DNA of 64,000 nucleotides from Hyphomicrobiales bacterium (GCA_900470095.1 UBZM01000013.1:95550-159549); one strand, 5' to 3'; numbered from the stretch's first letter, positions 27,253 through 35,901 are shown. Numbers and translations: made by a program. Notes: a model not told the origin generated them from the letters alone.

Positions 27253-28227
27253 TCAGGTCTGGCGGCTGCCCTCGGGCCTGACCACGCAGCGGAAGCCGAC
27301 ATGGCTCGTTGAGGTATCCACCGGTTCGGCGTGGCGGGCGGCGGGACGATAGCGTCGGCAATAGCTCGGTGCACAGAGATGCGACCCGCCCTTCAGGACC
27401 CTGCGCGGAATACGGATCTCTGGCTGGCGCGGGTCATAGCTGTCGGCCTCGGGGCCGCCGCGGGGATTCTGTGGAACGCAGCAGGCCTTGGGCGCATCGC
27501 CTTGATGGCGCGTCGACCAGAAATCCGTCGTCCACTCCCAGACATTGCCGATCATGTCGTGGATCCCATAGCCATTGGCGGGAAACGCGCTGACGGGCGA
27601 GGTGCGCGCAAACCCATCTTCGCGCGTATTCTCATGCGGGAAATTGCCCTGCCAGGTGTTGGCCATATGACGGCCGCCAGGCGTCAACTCGTCGCCCCAG
27701 GCGAACTCGACATCCTCAAGCCCGCCACGCGCGGCGAATTCCCATTCCGCCTCGGTTGGCAAGGCCTTTCCGGCCCAGTCCGCATAGGCCTCGGCATCGC
27801 GATAGGCGACATGCACGACCGGATGGTCGTCGAGCCCCTTGATCGACGATCCCGAACCATAGGGTTTGCGCCAGGTCGCGCCGAACTGGAATTTCCACCA
27901 TTGCGACCAGTCGCGCAGGTTGACCGCGTGGGTCGGTGGGTTGAACATCAGCGAGCCCGCGCGCAGCATGTGGGGCAGGGCGCCGGGATAGTCCTTCGGG
28001 TCCGGCGGGATCTCGGCGAAGGTGACGTATCCCGTCGCCTCGACGAAGGCGCGAAACTGCGCATTGGTGACCGGAGTCGCGTCGATCCAGAAACCATCGA
28101 CCGTGACGCGATGGCTCGGCGCCTCCTCCGGATAGTGCTTGTCCGAGCCCATGCGGAAGGTTCCGCCGGGAATGCGGATCATGCCGCTCAGCGTCTCGAT
28201 CCTGTCCAGTACCGCGCCATCCGTCAT
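27253..28227 (-). CDS. Formylglycine-generating enzyme (SUMF1/FGE family)
   Basis: A 324-residue FGE that oxidises the active-site cysteine of sulfatases to formylglycine before export. The C-type-lectin-like FGE fold starts with IPGGTFRMGSDK and EEAPSHRVTVDGFWID; the metal-site segment is NVWEWT. Both catalytic cysteines are present in GGSHLCAPSYCRRYRPAAR (C285 and C290), matching the true FGE motif rather than SUMF1-like paralogues that lack them. No signal peptide, consistent with action in the cytoplasm. The ATG at 28227 follows GGAGG at 10 nt; a TTG at 28254 is less likely. The secreted sulfatase 5 kb upstream in the same block is the obvious substrate. Confidence 0.92.
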   Translation of the reverse strand: MTDGAVLDRIETLSGMIRIPGGTFRMGSDKHYPEEAPSHRVTVDGFWIDATPVTNAQFRAFVEATGYVTFAEIPPDPKDYPGALPHMLRAGSLMFNPPTHAVNLRDWSQWWKFQFGATWRKPYGSGSSIKGLDDHPVVHVAYRDAEAYADWAGKALPTEAEWEFAARGGLEDVEFAWGDELTPGGRHMANTWQGNFPHENTREDGFARTSPVSAFPANGYGIHDMIGNVWEWTTDFWSTRHQGDAPKACCVPQNPRGGPEADSYDPRQPEIRIPRRVLKGGSHLCAPSYCRRYRPAARHAEPVDTSTSHVGFRCVVRPEGSRQT

Positions 28228-28250
28228 GGTCGTCGGGCCTCCGTCACTGT

Positions 28251-29156
28251 TCAATCCGCCTTGGCGCGCTGGGACCGCTCCTCGCTCGCCAATACCTTGC
28301 GCGCCTGTGCCATGGCCTTGCGCATGTCGTCGTCGACCGTCGGAAAGTGCGGGTCGAGCTGTCCGAGCGTCTCACCGATGGCTGCCGCTACGGCGAGACG
28401 CGTGAACCATTTGTGATCTGCGGGAATGACGTGCCAGGGGGCGCTCTTCGTCGCGGTGCCCCGGATCGCATTCTCATAAGCGTCCATATACTCGTCCCAA
28501 TGACCGCGCTCGGCCAGATCCCTGGAGTCGAATTTCCAGTTCTTGTCCGGTTCGTCGATCCGGGCGAGGAGACGGCGCCGCTGTTCGTCCTTCGAGACAT
28601 GCAGGAAGAACTTCACGATCGCGACGCCGTTGCGCGAAAGGTGCTGCTCGAAATCGCGGATGCTCTCGAGGCGCTCGCGCCAGATATCGTCTGTGATCAG
28701 CTTGGGCGGGAGGTTCTGTGCTTCAAGGACCGAGCGATGGACCCGCGCGACCAGGACCTCCTCGTAGTAGGAGCGGTTGAAGATCCCGATATGACCGCGT
28801 TCGGGCAGTGCGCAGGTGGTGCGCCATAGGAAATCGTGCCGCAACTCGATGGTGCTTGGAGCCTTGAAGGACGTCACCTCGCAGCCTTGCGGGTTGATGC
28901 CCGACATGACGTGCTCGATCGTGCCGTCCTTGCCGGCCGCATCCATCGCCTGGAAGATGACGAGGAGCGACCAGCGCCCTTCGGCATAGAGCCGCTCCTG
29001 CAGCCCGTGCAGACGCTTGACCCCGGCTCCCAGCAACTCCTTGGCGTCGTCTTTCTCGAGGTCGAAACCGCAAACATCGGCGGGGTCGACATCGGAAAGC
29101 CGAAACTTGTCGCCGTCCGTGATCCTGAAGCGCTTGACTACGTCCTCTTTGTTCAT
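28251..29156 (-). CDS. ppk2: Polyphosphate kinase 2 family protein
   Basis: A 301-residue PPK2 enzyme. Walker A FQAMDAAGKDG lies near 68-78, the lid/arginine region GHIGIFNRSYYEEVLVARV near 120-138, and a DEPDKNWKFD segment near 200. PPK2 enzymes transfer phosphate between polyphosphate and (d)NDPs or NMPs; the subclass cannot be fixed by eye. It ends 24 bp before the FGE start and begins 2 bp after the HAD gene stop, so it is in the same transcript. Confidence 0.92.
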   Translation of the reverse strand: MNKEDVVKRFRITDGDKFRLSDVDPADVCGFDLEKDDAKELLGAGVKRLHGLQERLYAEGRWSLLVIFQAMDAAGKDGTIEHVMSGINPQGCEVTSFKAPSTIELRHDFLWRTTCALPERGHIGIFNRSYYEEVLVARVHRSVLEAQNLPPKLITDDIWRERLESIRDFEQHLSRNGVAIVKFFLHVSKDEQRRRLLARIDEPDKNWKFDSRDLAERGHWDEYMDAYENAIRGTATKSAPWHVIPADHKWFTRLAVAAAIGETLGQLDPHFPTVDDDMRKAMAQARKVLASEERSQRAKAD

Positions 29157-29158
29157 CG

Positions 29159-30160
29159 CTACGGCTCCGGCGGAAACACGGCCTTCCAGTCCGACTTCAT
29201 GTCGACAATGGTCCAGCCCCTGGCCTGGCCCTCGTCGAGGGCCTTGTCGAGCTTACCGATACGGGACTTGCGGTCATAGGCCCATTCGCGCTCGGCATCG
29301 GTGTGATGGATGATAAGGGCCAGGCGTGGCCCATCGCCGTCCGCCGTATATTGCAGCATCTGCAGGTCGCCGTCGGAATTGCCGAAGGCCAGGATCGGGC
29401 GCCGACCAATGAAGCGGTTGATCCCGACAGGCTTGCCGGGGCCGTCATCGATGAACTCGACCTTGGCGTCCTTGAACAGTTCGGGCCTGCCGCTCGGGCT
29501 CAGCCTGAATGTCACTCCTCCGGCGGAGCCGACTACCTGTTCCGGCGGGATGCCGTAGACCTTGTCGGCGAAGACGCGCATGAATTCGACGCCGCCGCCC
29601 GAGACGATGAAGGTCTTGAAGCCGTTGGCGCGCAGATAGGTCAGCAGTTCCAGCTGCGGCTGGTAGACCATCTCGGTATAGGGGCGCTTCTTCGTCGGAT
29701 GCCGGGCGGTGTTGAGCCAGCCGGCGACCAATCGCTCGAATTCCTGCGTCGTTATCCCGGAATGGGCAGCCGCCATGATCTGCAGGAGGCCCTTCTCTCC
29801 GGAAGCGGCGAGACCCTTCATGTCGCCGGCAAGGACCGACCTGTAGGGTTCCTTGCTCTTCCACTCCGGATACAGGGGAGCGAGCCGCTTCACCTCGTCG
29901 AAGGCGAACTGAAGCTGGAAATAGACCGGCTGCTCGGCCCAGAGCGTTCCGTCATTGTCGAAGGTTGCGATGCGGGCCGCCGGCTTGACGAAATCGGGTC
30001 CTCCCTCCCGCGTCACCCTTCTGACGAATTCGACGATGGCGGTCTTTGCCTTGCCGTCGTTCCAGGATGGCAGAGGGTCGGATTGGGCGAGGACGGCGCC
30101 ATTCCACGCCCAGGATGAGACCAGGAACAACGCGGCCAAGGCAGCTCGAGCGTTCAGCAC
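29159..30160 (-). CDS. Secreted HAD-superfamily phosphatase
   Basis: A 333-residue HAD hydrolase of the phosphoserine-phosphatase-like type. Motif I is TFDNDGTLW with catalytic aspartates D68 and D70; motif II is FIVSGGG near 190; the later acidic motif is AFGNSDGDLQM near 267. The GTG at 30160 is preferred because AAGGAG precedes it and it gives a clean signal peptide (AALAALFLVSSWAWNGAVLAQ). An ATG at 30229 overlaps the upstream stop as ATGA and would add 23 residues. The mature enzyme should work in the periplasm; substrate unknown. Confidence 0.86.
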   Translation of the reverse strand: MLNARAALAALFLVSSWAWNGAVLAQSDPLPSWNDGKAKTAIVEFVRRVTREGGPDFVKPAARIATFDNDGTLWAEQPVYFQLQFAFDEVKRLAPLYPEWKSKEPYRSVLAGDMKGLAASGEKGLLQIMAAAHSGITTQEFERLVAGWLNTARHPTKKRPYTEMVYQPQLELLTYLRANGFKTFIVSGGGVEFMRVFADKVYGIPPEQVVGSAGGVTFRLSPSGRPELFKDAKVEFIDDGPGKPVGINRFIGRRPILAFGNSDGDLQMLQYTADGDGPRLALIIHHTDAEREWAYDRKSRIGKLDKALDEGQARGWTIVDMKSDWKAVFPPEP

Positions 30161-30225
30161 CGGGTTCTCCTTCTCAATGTCGGGCTTCAGGGGGCGGGAA
30201 TTCCACAAGACGCTCCCGCGCTCGC

Positions 30226-32775
30226 TCATTCACGAGGACCCCCCGTGAACCAGTTGTAATAGGGGTTGGTGGGATCGGCCTGGATCACGCGCCGCATCTG
30301 CCGCGCCCAGCGCGCCCGGTCGCCGACATAGGCGGCAAGGCCGGCATCGTAGAATGTCACGAGTCTGCTACGCTCGTTTGCAAGATCGGTCCGGAATGCA
30401 TCGTCGGCGCCGATGACCGGCGGTTCTGCCTGCATCTCCAGGAGAAGCGGCAATGTCCGGGCCAGTTCGAGCCGCCGTACCCAACCTGCATATTCGATGC
30501 GTGGATCGTCATCCGTCACGGGGCGAGCAGCGCTTGCATAGCCCTCCAGCCCCGTCCGATCAGTGACGAAGGTTGCGAGGAGGGCTGCAGGGGAATCGAT
30601 GCCGACATCACCCAGAGCCTTTGCCACCTCCGGCTGTGCGAGGCGGCCGGCGATCCTCTGCAGATCCAGCGAGACCGGCTCCTGCGAGCCGATCAGCAGC
30701 ATCTCGTGCAGCTCCGTGGTCCAGAGGGTGGCGTAAGGGAAGACATCGAGGAAGCTGCGCACCAGAGACCGCGTGTCCTCGTCGTTCTGGGTCGGCAGGG
30801 GCAGCCACTGCGCGACAAGGCCGCCTTCGGCAAGGCGCGATTGCGCCAGCGCGTAGAAATCGCTCGAATACAGGTTGGCTACCCCCGCAGCAGAGGGCGG
30901 CGGCGGTTCTAGCGTGATCAGGTCGTAGCGATCGGGGTTGCGCAGGAGTTCGCGGCGGCCGTCGCGCAGGCGGATTTCGAGACGCGGGTCGGTTGAGGCC
31001 CGGAAGCTGCCGTCGAAATTCGGTGCGGCGCGGATGACGCTCGGCAGCAATTCGGCAACGACGCGCCGTTCGAGGCCGGGATAGGTCAGTAAGGCTCCCG
31101 CCGTGATGCCGGTCCCGAAGCCGATCACCAACGCCGATTTCGGCTCGCGGTTGTGAATGATCAGGGGCAGCAATGCCTGCATCCGCATGTAGCGCAGGGA
31201 TGGCATTGCATCGCCGGAATTGGAGACGCCCTGGATGTAGAGACGGCGGAAGCGATTTCGGCCCGAGTTCCGCTCGACGACGGCGACCGTGCCGCCCAGG
31301 CCCTCGTCATAGAAGGTAAGGCTCGCGCCGCGGGCACCGGGCAGCAGCTTGGCGAGGCGATCGGATGGCAGGAGGAGGGCGGTCGCGCATGTGGCGGCGC
31401 TGATGGCGAGCGCCGCGATCCAGACCCTTGAGTCGGTGCGCCGTTCGCGCAAGGCAGCGACCGCTCCCACCAGCGCGGCGGCCGTGGCCAGTACTGCGAG
31501 GGTCTGGACGAGCCCGAGCGCGGGAATGAGCACGAAGCCGGTGATGGCCGTGCCAAGAATGCCGCCGAGGGTGTTCAGCGCGACGATCATGCCGACGCCA
31601 CGGCCGACATGCCGGGGATCGACGATCAGGCACAGCGTCGCTGGAAAGGCTGCGCCCAGGAACAGGGTGCTGGGAAGGACGACGCAGATCGCGGCGACGG
31701 CAAATCGGGCGGACATGCCGGCGAAGGCGCTGCCCGTCAGTTGCAGCACTGCCGCCTCGGCGAGGCCCTGGAGCTGGCTCAGCCAGGGGCCGAGCACGGC
31801 GATGGTCAGAGCGGCCGACAGGCCTGCCCCCGTGATGAGCAGGCCGAAGACGCTCCATGGCTTCGTGACCCGATCGGCCCAGCGCGCGAAAATGGCTGCG
31901 CCAAGCGCGAGCCCGGTGAGATAGGTCGCGAGCAGGACGGAGAAGGCGAAGCTGCGCGTGCTCATGAAGGGCACGATCGTCTGCGACCACACGACCTCGT
32001 AACCGAGCGCGATGCCGCCTGCGACTGAATAGAGGGCGATGGCCAGCGCCGCCGAATGCGAGAAGCCGCTGTCGGTCGGCTTAGGCGCGTCGGCGCTCGC
32101 GACGCCAGTCTTCCGGTTCATTGCAAGCGCCGCGAGGGCTGCCACCAGGCAAATTGCGGCGGCTACAAGTGCCGAACCGCGCATGCCGACCGTGGGAATG
32201 ACAAGGAACGAGGCGAGCAGGGCCCCGGCAATGGCGCCCGCCGTGTTGGCCCCATAGAGCCGGCCACCGACCTGACCGACATTGTCGTGCCGGGCGGCGG
32301 CGAAGCGCGTCAGGGCCGGCAGCGTGCCGCCCATCAGGACGGCGGGCAAGCCGACGAGCGCGAACACCATCGCCCAGGCGAGCACCGGTGTCGTCAGTTC
32401 GAGGCGGGCAAAGAGCGAGGCTGCCTGCGACAGGCCGATGGTCGCTGCCATGGCGAGGAGGGCGACACCACCTTCGAGAGCGGCGTAGAGACGCAAGGGC
32501 TGAAGGCTGCGGTCGGCAAGAGGTCCGAAGATCAGGCCGCCAATCGCGAGGCCGGCGAAGAAGGCGCTGACGCCGGTCGTCACGGCGTAGACCTCGACCC
32601 CCACCACTGTCGAGAGCTGCCTGATCCAGATCACCTGCAGGATCAGCGCGGCCGTGCCTGACATGAGCAACAGGCCGGCTGGCAGGGCGAGCGCAGCACC
32701 GACAACCGGCGCGGCGCGATCCGGGATCGCGCCAGCGCCGCGACGTCGCCTTGACGCTTCTGTCCCCACGCTCAT
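30226..32775 (-). CDS. Membrane-fused spermidine-synthase-like protein
   Basis: An 849-residue fusion. The first 480 or so residues are a polytopic MFS-like membrane region (about 12 or more helices, starting SGTAALILQVIWIRQLSTVVG, which is the typical opening of this fused family). The soluble C-terminal part is a Rossmann methyltransferase-like domain with ALVIGFGTGITAGAL near 580, and later LEPPPPSAAG and LAEGGLVAQWLPL, as in spermidine synthases. The key decarboxy-SAM residues cannot be confirmed by eye, so true polyamine synthesis is uncertain. The ATG at 32775 has GGAAG five bases upstream; in-frame starts at 32799 and 32820 are possible. Confidence 0.83.
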   Translation of the reverse strand: MSVGTEASRRRRGAGAIPDRAAPVVGAALALPAGLLLMSGTAALILQVIWIRQLSTVVGVEVYAVTTGVSAFFAGLAIGGLIFGPLADRSLQPLRLYAALEGGVALLAMAATIGLSQAASLFARLELTTPVLAWAMVFALVGLPAVLMGGTLPALTRFAAARHDNVGQVGGRLYGANTAGAIAGALLASFLVIPTVGMRGSALVAAAICLVAALAALAMNRKTGVASADAPKPTDSGFSHSAALAIALYSVAGGIALGYEVVWSQTIVPFMSTRSFAFSVLLATYLTGLALGAAIFARWADRVTKPWSVFGLLITGAGLSAALTIAVLGPWLSQLQGLAEAAVLQLTGSAFAGMSARFAVAAICVVLPSTLFLGAAFPATLCLIVDPRHVGRGVGMIVALNTLGGILGTAITGFVLIPALGLVQTLAVLATAAALVGAVAALRERRTDSRVWIAALAISAATCATALLLPSDRLAKLLPGARGASLTFYDEGLGGTVAVVERNSGRNRFRRLYIQGVSNSGDAMPSLRYMRMQALLPLIIHNREPKSALVIGFGTGITAGALLTYPGLERRVVAELLPSVIRAAPNFDGSFRASTDPRLEIRLRDGRRELLRNPDRYDLITLEPPPPSAAGVANLYSSDFYALAQSRLAEGGLVAQWLPLPTQNDEDTRSLVRSFLDVFPYATLWTTELHEMLLIGSQEPVSLDLQRIAGRLAQPEVAKALGDVGIDSPAALLATFVTDRTGLEGYASAARPVTDDDPRIEYAGWVRRLELARTLPLLLEMQAEPPVIGADDAFRTDLANERSRLVTFYDAGLAAYVGDRARWARQMRRVIQADPTNPYYNWFTGGPRE

Positions 32776-32809
32776 GCCGGCTTCCAGCTTAAGGCCCATA
32801 AGAAGGTGT

Positions 32810-32837
32810 CCAGCCGGCACCGCGCGACGCCGGCTGG
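32810..32837 (-). terminator. Stem-loop after the sulfatase gene
   Basis: A perfect 9-bp GC-rich inverted repeat (32810-32818 and 32829-32837) with a 10-nt loop lies just after the sulfatase stop and before the next gene. The following ACACCTTCTTAT is only weakly T-rich, so it may attenuate rather than end transcription. Confidence 0.45.
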
Positions 32838-32858
32838 CAGCATATCAGAGTTGCAGGT

Positions 32859-34451
32859 TCACTCCAGACCACGCTTCCTGAACGACTCGTCGATCTTCCT
32901 GTCCACCTGTTTGCGGACCTGATCGACGCCGAAGCTCGCGGGGCGCTGGCTCGGCGGATATTCGACGAAGCTCTCGAGGAACTGCGTGGCTTTCATCACC
33001 CCTTGGCCGGCGAGATAGGCATTCTCGGTCCGCCACTGATCGTAGCCGCTGCCGGAGATCTCCGCATGCTCGTAGGGGTCCATGCGCAGATTGAACATCT
33101 TGGGCAGACGCAGGGGTGTGAAGGGATTCGCCCAGACATCCATCTGGCCAGGCTGTTCCTGCTTTTCGAAGACGAGTTTCCAGTTGTCGAAACGCATCGC
33201 GACGAGTGCGCCGTCATCGTTGAAATAGTAGAACTCGTTGCGGGCGCTCTTGTCGGATTTGCCGGTGAGGTAGTCGATCTGGTTGTAGCCGTCGAGATGG
33301 TTGCGGAAGGTCGTCGGGTTGCCTTGCGGCTGCCAGCCCTTGAGGAGACGATCCTTCACTCCGGTATCGCCGGCGGCGGCAAGCAGCGTCGGGAACCAGT
33401 CGAGGCCCGAGACGATGCCGTTGGCGATTTCGCCCGGCTTGACCTGGCCTGGCCAGCGGACCATCGCCGGCACGCGGAACGCGCCTTCCCAGTTCGTATC
33501 CTTTTCCGAGCGGAACGGCGTCGTCGCCGCGTCCGGCCAGGTGAAGGCGTTGGGGCCGTTATCGGTCGTGAAGACGACGATGGTGTTGTTGGCGATGCCG
33601 AGATCGTCGAGCGTCTTCAGCAGCTTGCCGACATTCTGGTCCATCTCCCACATGCCGTCGGCGTATTCGTTACCCGCCATGCCGCTCTTGCCGCGAAATT
33701 CCGGCCGCACATGCGTAAAGACATGCATCCGGGTGAAATTCATCCAGGTGAAGAACGGCTTGTTGGCGCGCACCTGCCTCTGCATGAAGTCGATCGCGGA
33801 GCCGGTGGTCTCATCGTCGACGGTTTCCATGCGCTTGCGCGTCAGCGGGCCCGTATCTTCGATCTTGCCGTCGGCGGAGGTCCTGAGAACACCGCGTGGG
33901 GACATCAGCTTGACGAATGTCGGATCGTCCTTCGGCCAATTGGGCCGTTCAGGCTCTTCCTCCGCGTTCAAATGATAGAGGTTGCCGAAGAACTCATCGA
34001 AGCCGTGATTGGTCGGCAGGTATTCGTCCTTGTCGCCAAGGTGGTTCTTGCCAAATTGACCTGTGGCGTAGCCGAGCGGCTTGAGCGCCTGGGCGATAGT
34101 AATATCGCCTTTCTGCAGACCCACCGGGGCGCCGGGGATACCAACCTTCGACAGCCCGGTGCGCAGCGGCGTCTGCCCGGTGATGAAGGAGGATCTCCCC
34201 GCCGTGCAGCTGTTCTCGGCGTAGTAGTCCGTGAACATCATGCCTTCCCGGGCGAGGCGGTCGATGTTCGGCGTCTTGTAACCTACTACCCCATGCGTAT
34301 ATGCGCTGATGTTGGCCTGGCCGACGTCATCGCCGAAAATGATGAGGATATTGGGTTTGGCGGGAGGCGCAGTCTGGGCCTTCGCTGCCCCGCCGGATAG
34401 CCCTAGCGTCAGTGCCAGGGCTGCGGCGGCCATGAATTTCTGGCGTTCCAT
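32859..34451 (-). CDS. Secreted type I sulfatase (arylsulfatase family)
   Basis: A 530-residue sulfatase with a signal peptide (MAAAALALTLGLSGGAAKAQ). Metal-binding aspartates are in IIFGDDVG (D41, D42). The formylglycine site is SCTAGRSSF with C82 as the residue to be converted; position +2 is Ala instead of the classic Pro (CxAxR). Further sulfatase residues are GKNHLGD near 134 and TTDNGPN near 299. It should hydrolyse a sulfate ester in the periplasm or outside. RBS GGGAG precedes the ATG. A cysteine-type FGE in the same block supplies maturation. A GTAAC dyad lies 108-123 bp upstream. Confidence 0.93.
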   Translation of the reverse strand: MERQKFMAAAALALTLGLSGGAAKAQTAPPAKPNILIIFGDDVGQANISAYTHGVVGYKTPNIDRLAREGMMFTDYYAENSCTAGRSSFITGQTPLRTGLSKVGIPGAPVGLQKGDITIAQALKPLGYATGQFGKNHLGDKDEYLPTNHGFDEFFGNLYHLNAEEEPERPNWPKDDPTFVKLMSPRGVLRTSADGKIEDTGPLTRKRMETVDDETTGSAIDFMQRQVRANKPFFTWMNFTRMHVFTHVRPEFRGKSGMAGNEYADGMWEMDQNVGKLLKTLDDLGIANNTIVVFTTDNGPNAFTWPDAATTPFRSEKDTNWEGAFRVPAMVRWPGQVKPGEIANGIVSGLDWFPTLLAAAGDTGVKDRLLKGWQPQGNPTTFRNHLDGYNQIDYLTGKSDKSARNEFYYFNDDGALVAMRFDNWKLVFEKQEQPGQMDVWANPFTPLRLPKMFNLRMDPYEHAEISGSGYDQWRTENAYLAGQGVMKATQFLESFVEYPPSQRPASFGVDQVRKQVDRKIDESFRKRGLE

Positions 34452-34558
34452 GAATTACTCCCGGTGCCGGATCGACGCCCCGGGCCAGCCCGACAGAGAT
34501 GTCGAACATCGCCCAGGCGCGCTCGGCAAGGGTCGCATGACGCCAGCAGAGGCTTAAG

Positions 34559-34574
34559 CCTGTAACTGTTACGG
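34559..34574 (+). promoter_or_regulatory. GTAAC dyad, copy B (upstream of sulfatase)
   Basis: CCTGTAACTGTTACGG contains the perfect inverted repeat GTAAC-T-GTTAC and shares its CCTG flank with copies A and C. It lies in the 151-bp gap between the sulfatase start and the stop of the regulator-like gene, where a sulfatase promoter is expected. Confidence 0.55.
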
Positions 34575-34602
34575 TAAGCTGCGGGAGCGGTGACCGGCCT
34601 GT

Positions 34603-35421
34603 TCAGCCCGCGAGGGCCTTTGACACCGATTGAACCGCCTGCATGGCGATCATGTCGATGGTGTTCGCACAAGGCGCGTCGCGGTCAGCCTCATCGACGA
34701 AATCGGAGCAGATGATCTCGCCGCTGCGCAAATCAGTCCCGCACCAGGAAAAGCGCTGGCCGGTCGACATCGGATGGACCGCGATATCGAGCGCGTAAGT
34801 CTCGTCCGGGTGCAGGAGGAGTTTGCTGATCGCGGTCGCGGCGGCTTTGCGCTCGGCTGACGGCATCGCGAACAGCCTGAAGCCGGCTGCGACGAGTCGC
34901 TTCATGATGGTTTCGATGAACAGGTCGCCATGAGTTGCCGCAAGTCGGGCCGCTCGGTCCGTCAGGTTCTTGATGATGATTGTCGGCAGGGTGGTGCCGG
35001 TGGTCGTGGCCCTCCCCGTATCGGCAGCGGAGGCCGGTCGCGTGGACCCATTCCCTGACGGCCGCCATGCAAACGACGGAACGTAGCTGCCCGGCGGCAT
35101 CGCGATTCTGACGGGAGCGCTCGCTCCCGCAGTCTCGTAATAGGTCGCAAGAGCCGAGCGCAGGCGTGTCGCTTCGATCCGAACGATCGGGTCGGTGCCA
35201 GGGTCGAAGCTGTCGTCGCGGCCGAAAACGTCGACGCCGATCGAATAGGCTTTGATACGGTCGGAATGGCCGGCAACGGTTTGCGTGACGACAAAGGAGA
35301 GGAAGCGCCGGTTGCGCTCGGAAAGGCGCAAGGTCTCATGCGCCAGCAGAGTCTCCAAGGCTGCAAGGATGAGTTGGGGAGGAGGATTCCCGTCATGCAG
35401 CCTTGCAATGCGCCCGCCCAT
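34603..35421 (-). CDS. Regulator-like protein with cyclase-associated N-terminal domain
   Basis: A 272-residue soluble protein. Residues about 15-110 (LSERNRRFLSFVV, AYSIGVDVFGRD, DPIVRIEATRLRSALATYY) match the DNA-binding-like N-terminal domain seen in many rhizobial adenylate/guanylate cyclases with TPR tails. Here no cyclase or TPR part follows; the C-terminal half (TIIIKNLTDRAARLAATHGD onwards) is shorter, with strands suggestive of the FlgO-like/periplasmic-type fold that follows in relatives. The ATG at 35421 follows GAGGCGAG. It sits between two GTAAC dyads, so it is a candidate regulator of the block, by position only. Confidence 0.72.
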   Translation of the reverse strand: MGGRIARLHDGNPPPQLILAALETLLAHETLRLSERNRRFLSFVVTQTVAGHSDRIKAYSIGVDVFGRDDSFDPGTDPIVRIEATRLRSALATYYETAGASAPVRIAMPPGSYVPSFAWRPSGNGSTRPASAADTGRATTTGTTLPTIIIKNLTDRAARLAATHGDLFIETIMKRLVAAGFRLFAMPSAERKAAATAISKLLLHPDETYALDIAVHPMSTGQRFSWCGTDLRSGEIICSDFVDEADRDAPCANTIDMIAMQAVQSVSKALAG

Positions 35422-35548
35422 CACTCGCCTCGACAGCTAGGACTGAAGAAAACCCGCAATTAGCTCTAGAAAGCGCGATGATGCCTCGCGAACGAAAATG
35501 GAGCAAGGCAGTATTCGATGAATTCCGGCAGAATCCGAGTTAGCTCCC

Positions 35549-35800
35549 TTAAGAAAGAGCTAGCCGGATCAAGATATCTTGTTCTGTCGCGGAGACGAGC
35601 GCGTCGTATTCCCTGGCTCGCGCCGGGCCCACCGGCAGCGTCGATTTCGTCCAGTAGGCCTCGGCCTCGCAGGCCGCCTCATAAGCCTCGCACAGCTCGG
35701 CAAAGCCGGGATCCCGGGCGAATTTTTCCCGCAGCTGCGCGCGCCGTTCCGGCCAGCGCAGCAACAGCCTCGTCAGTCCACGCTTTTGCGCCTGCTCCAT
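35549..35800 (-). CDS. Small hypothetical protein
   Basis: An 83-residue acidic/basic helical protein (LTRLLLRWPERRAQL, FAELCEAYEAACEAEAYW, EYDALVSATEQDILIRLAL). No signal or membrane segment. The ATG at 35800 has an ideal GGAGG five bases upstream, which supports translation. The family is not recognised. A GTAAC dyad lies 86-101 bp upstream. Confidence 0.68.
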   Translation of the reverse strand: MEQAQKRGLTRLLLRWPERRAQLREKFARDPGFAELCEAYEAACEAEAYWTKSTLPVGPARAREYDALVSATEQDILIRLALS

Positions 35801-35885
35801 GGCAGCCTCCGGCCGAAGCACTGAGGGTCCGCATCTGCGGGGCATACTGCCAGCGTGACGCGGTTTTGCGCGCCTGGAACTGTTG

Positions 35886-35901
35886 CCTGTAACGGTAACG
35901 G
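35886..35901 (+). promoter_or_regulatory. GTAAC repeat, copy C (upstream of small ORF)
   Basis: CCTGTAACGGTAACGG differs from copy B at two positions. One change turns the second half from inverted GTTAC to direct GTAAC. It sits in the 195-bp gap before the small gene at 35549-35800. Confidence 0.48.
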
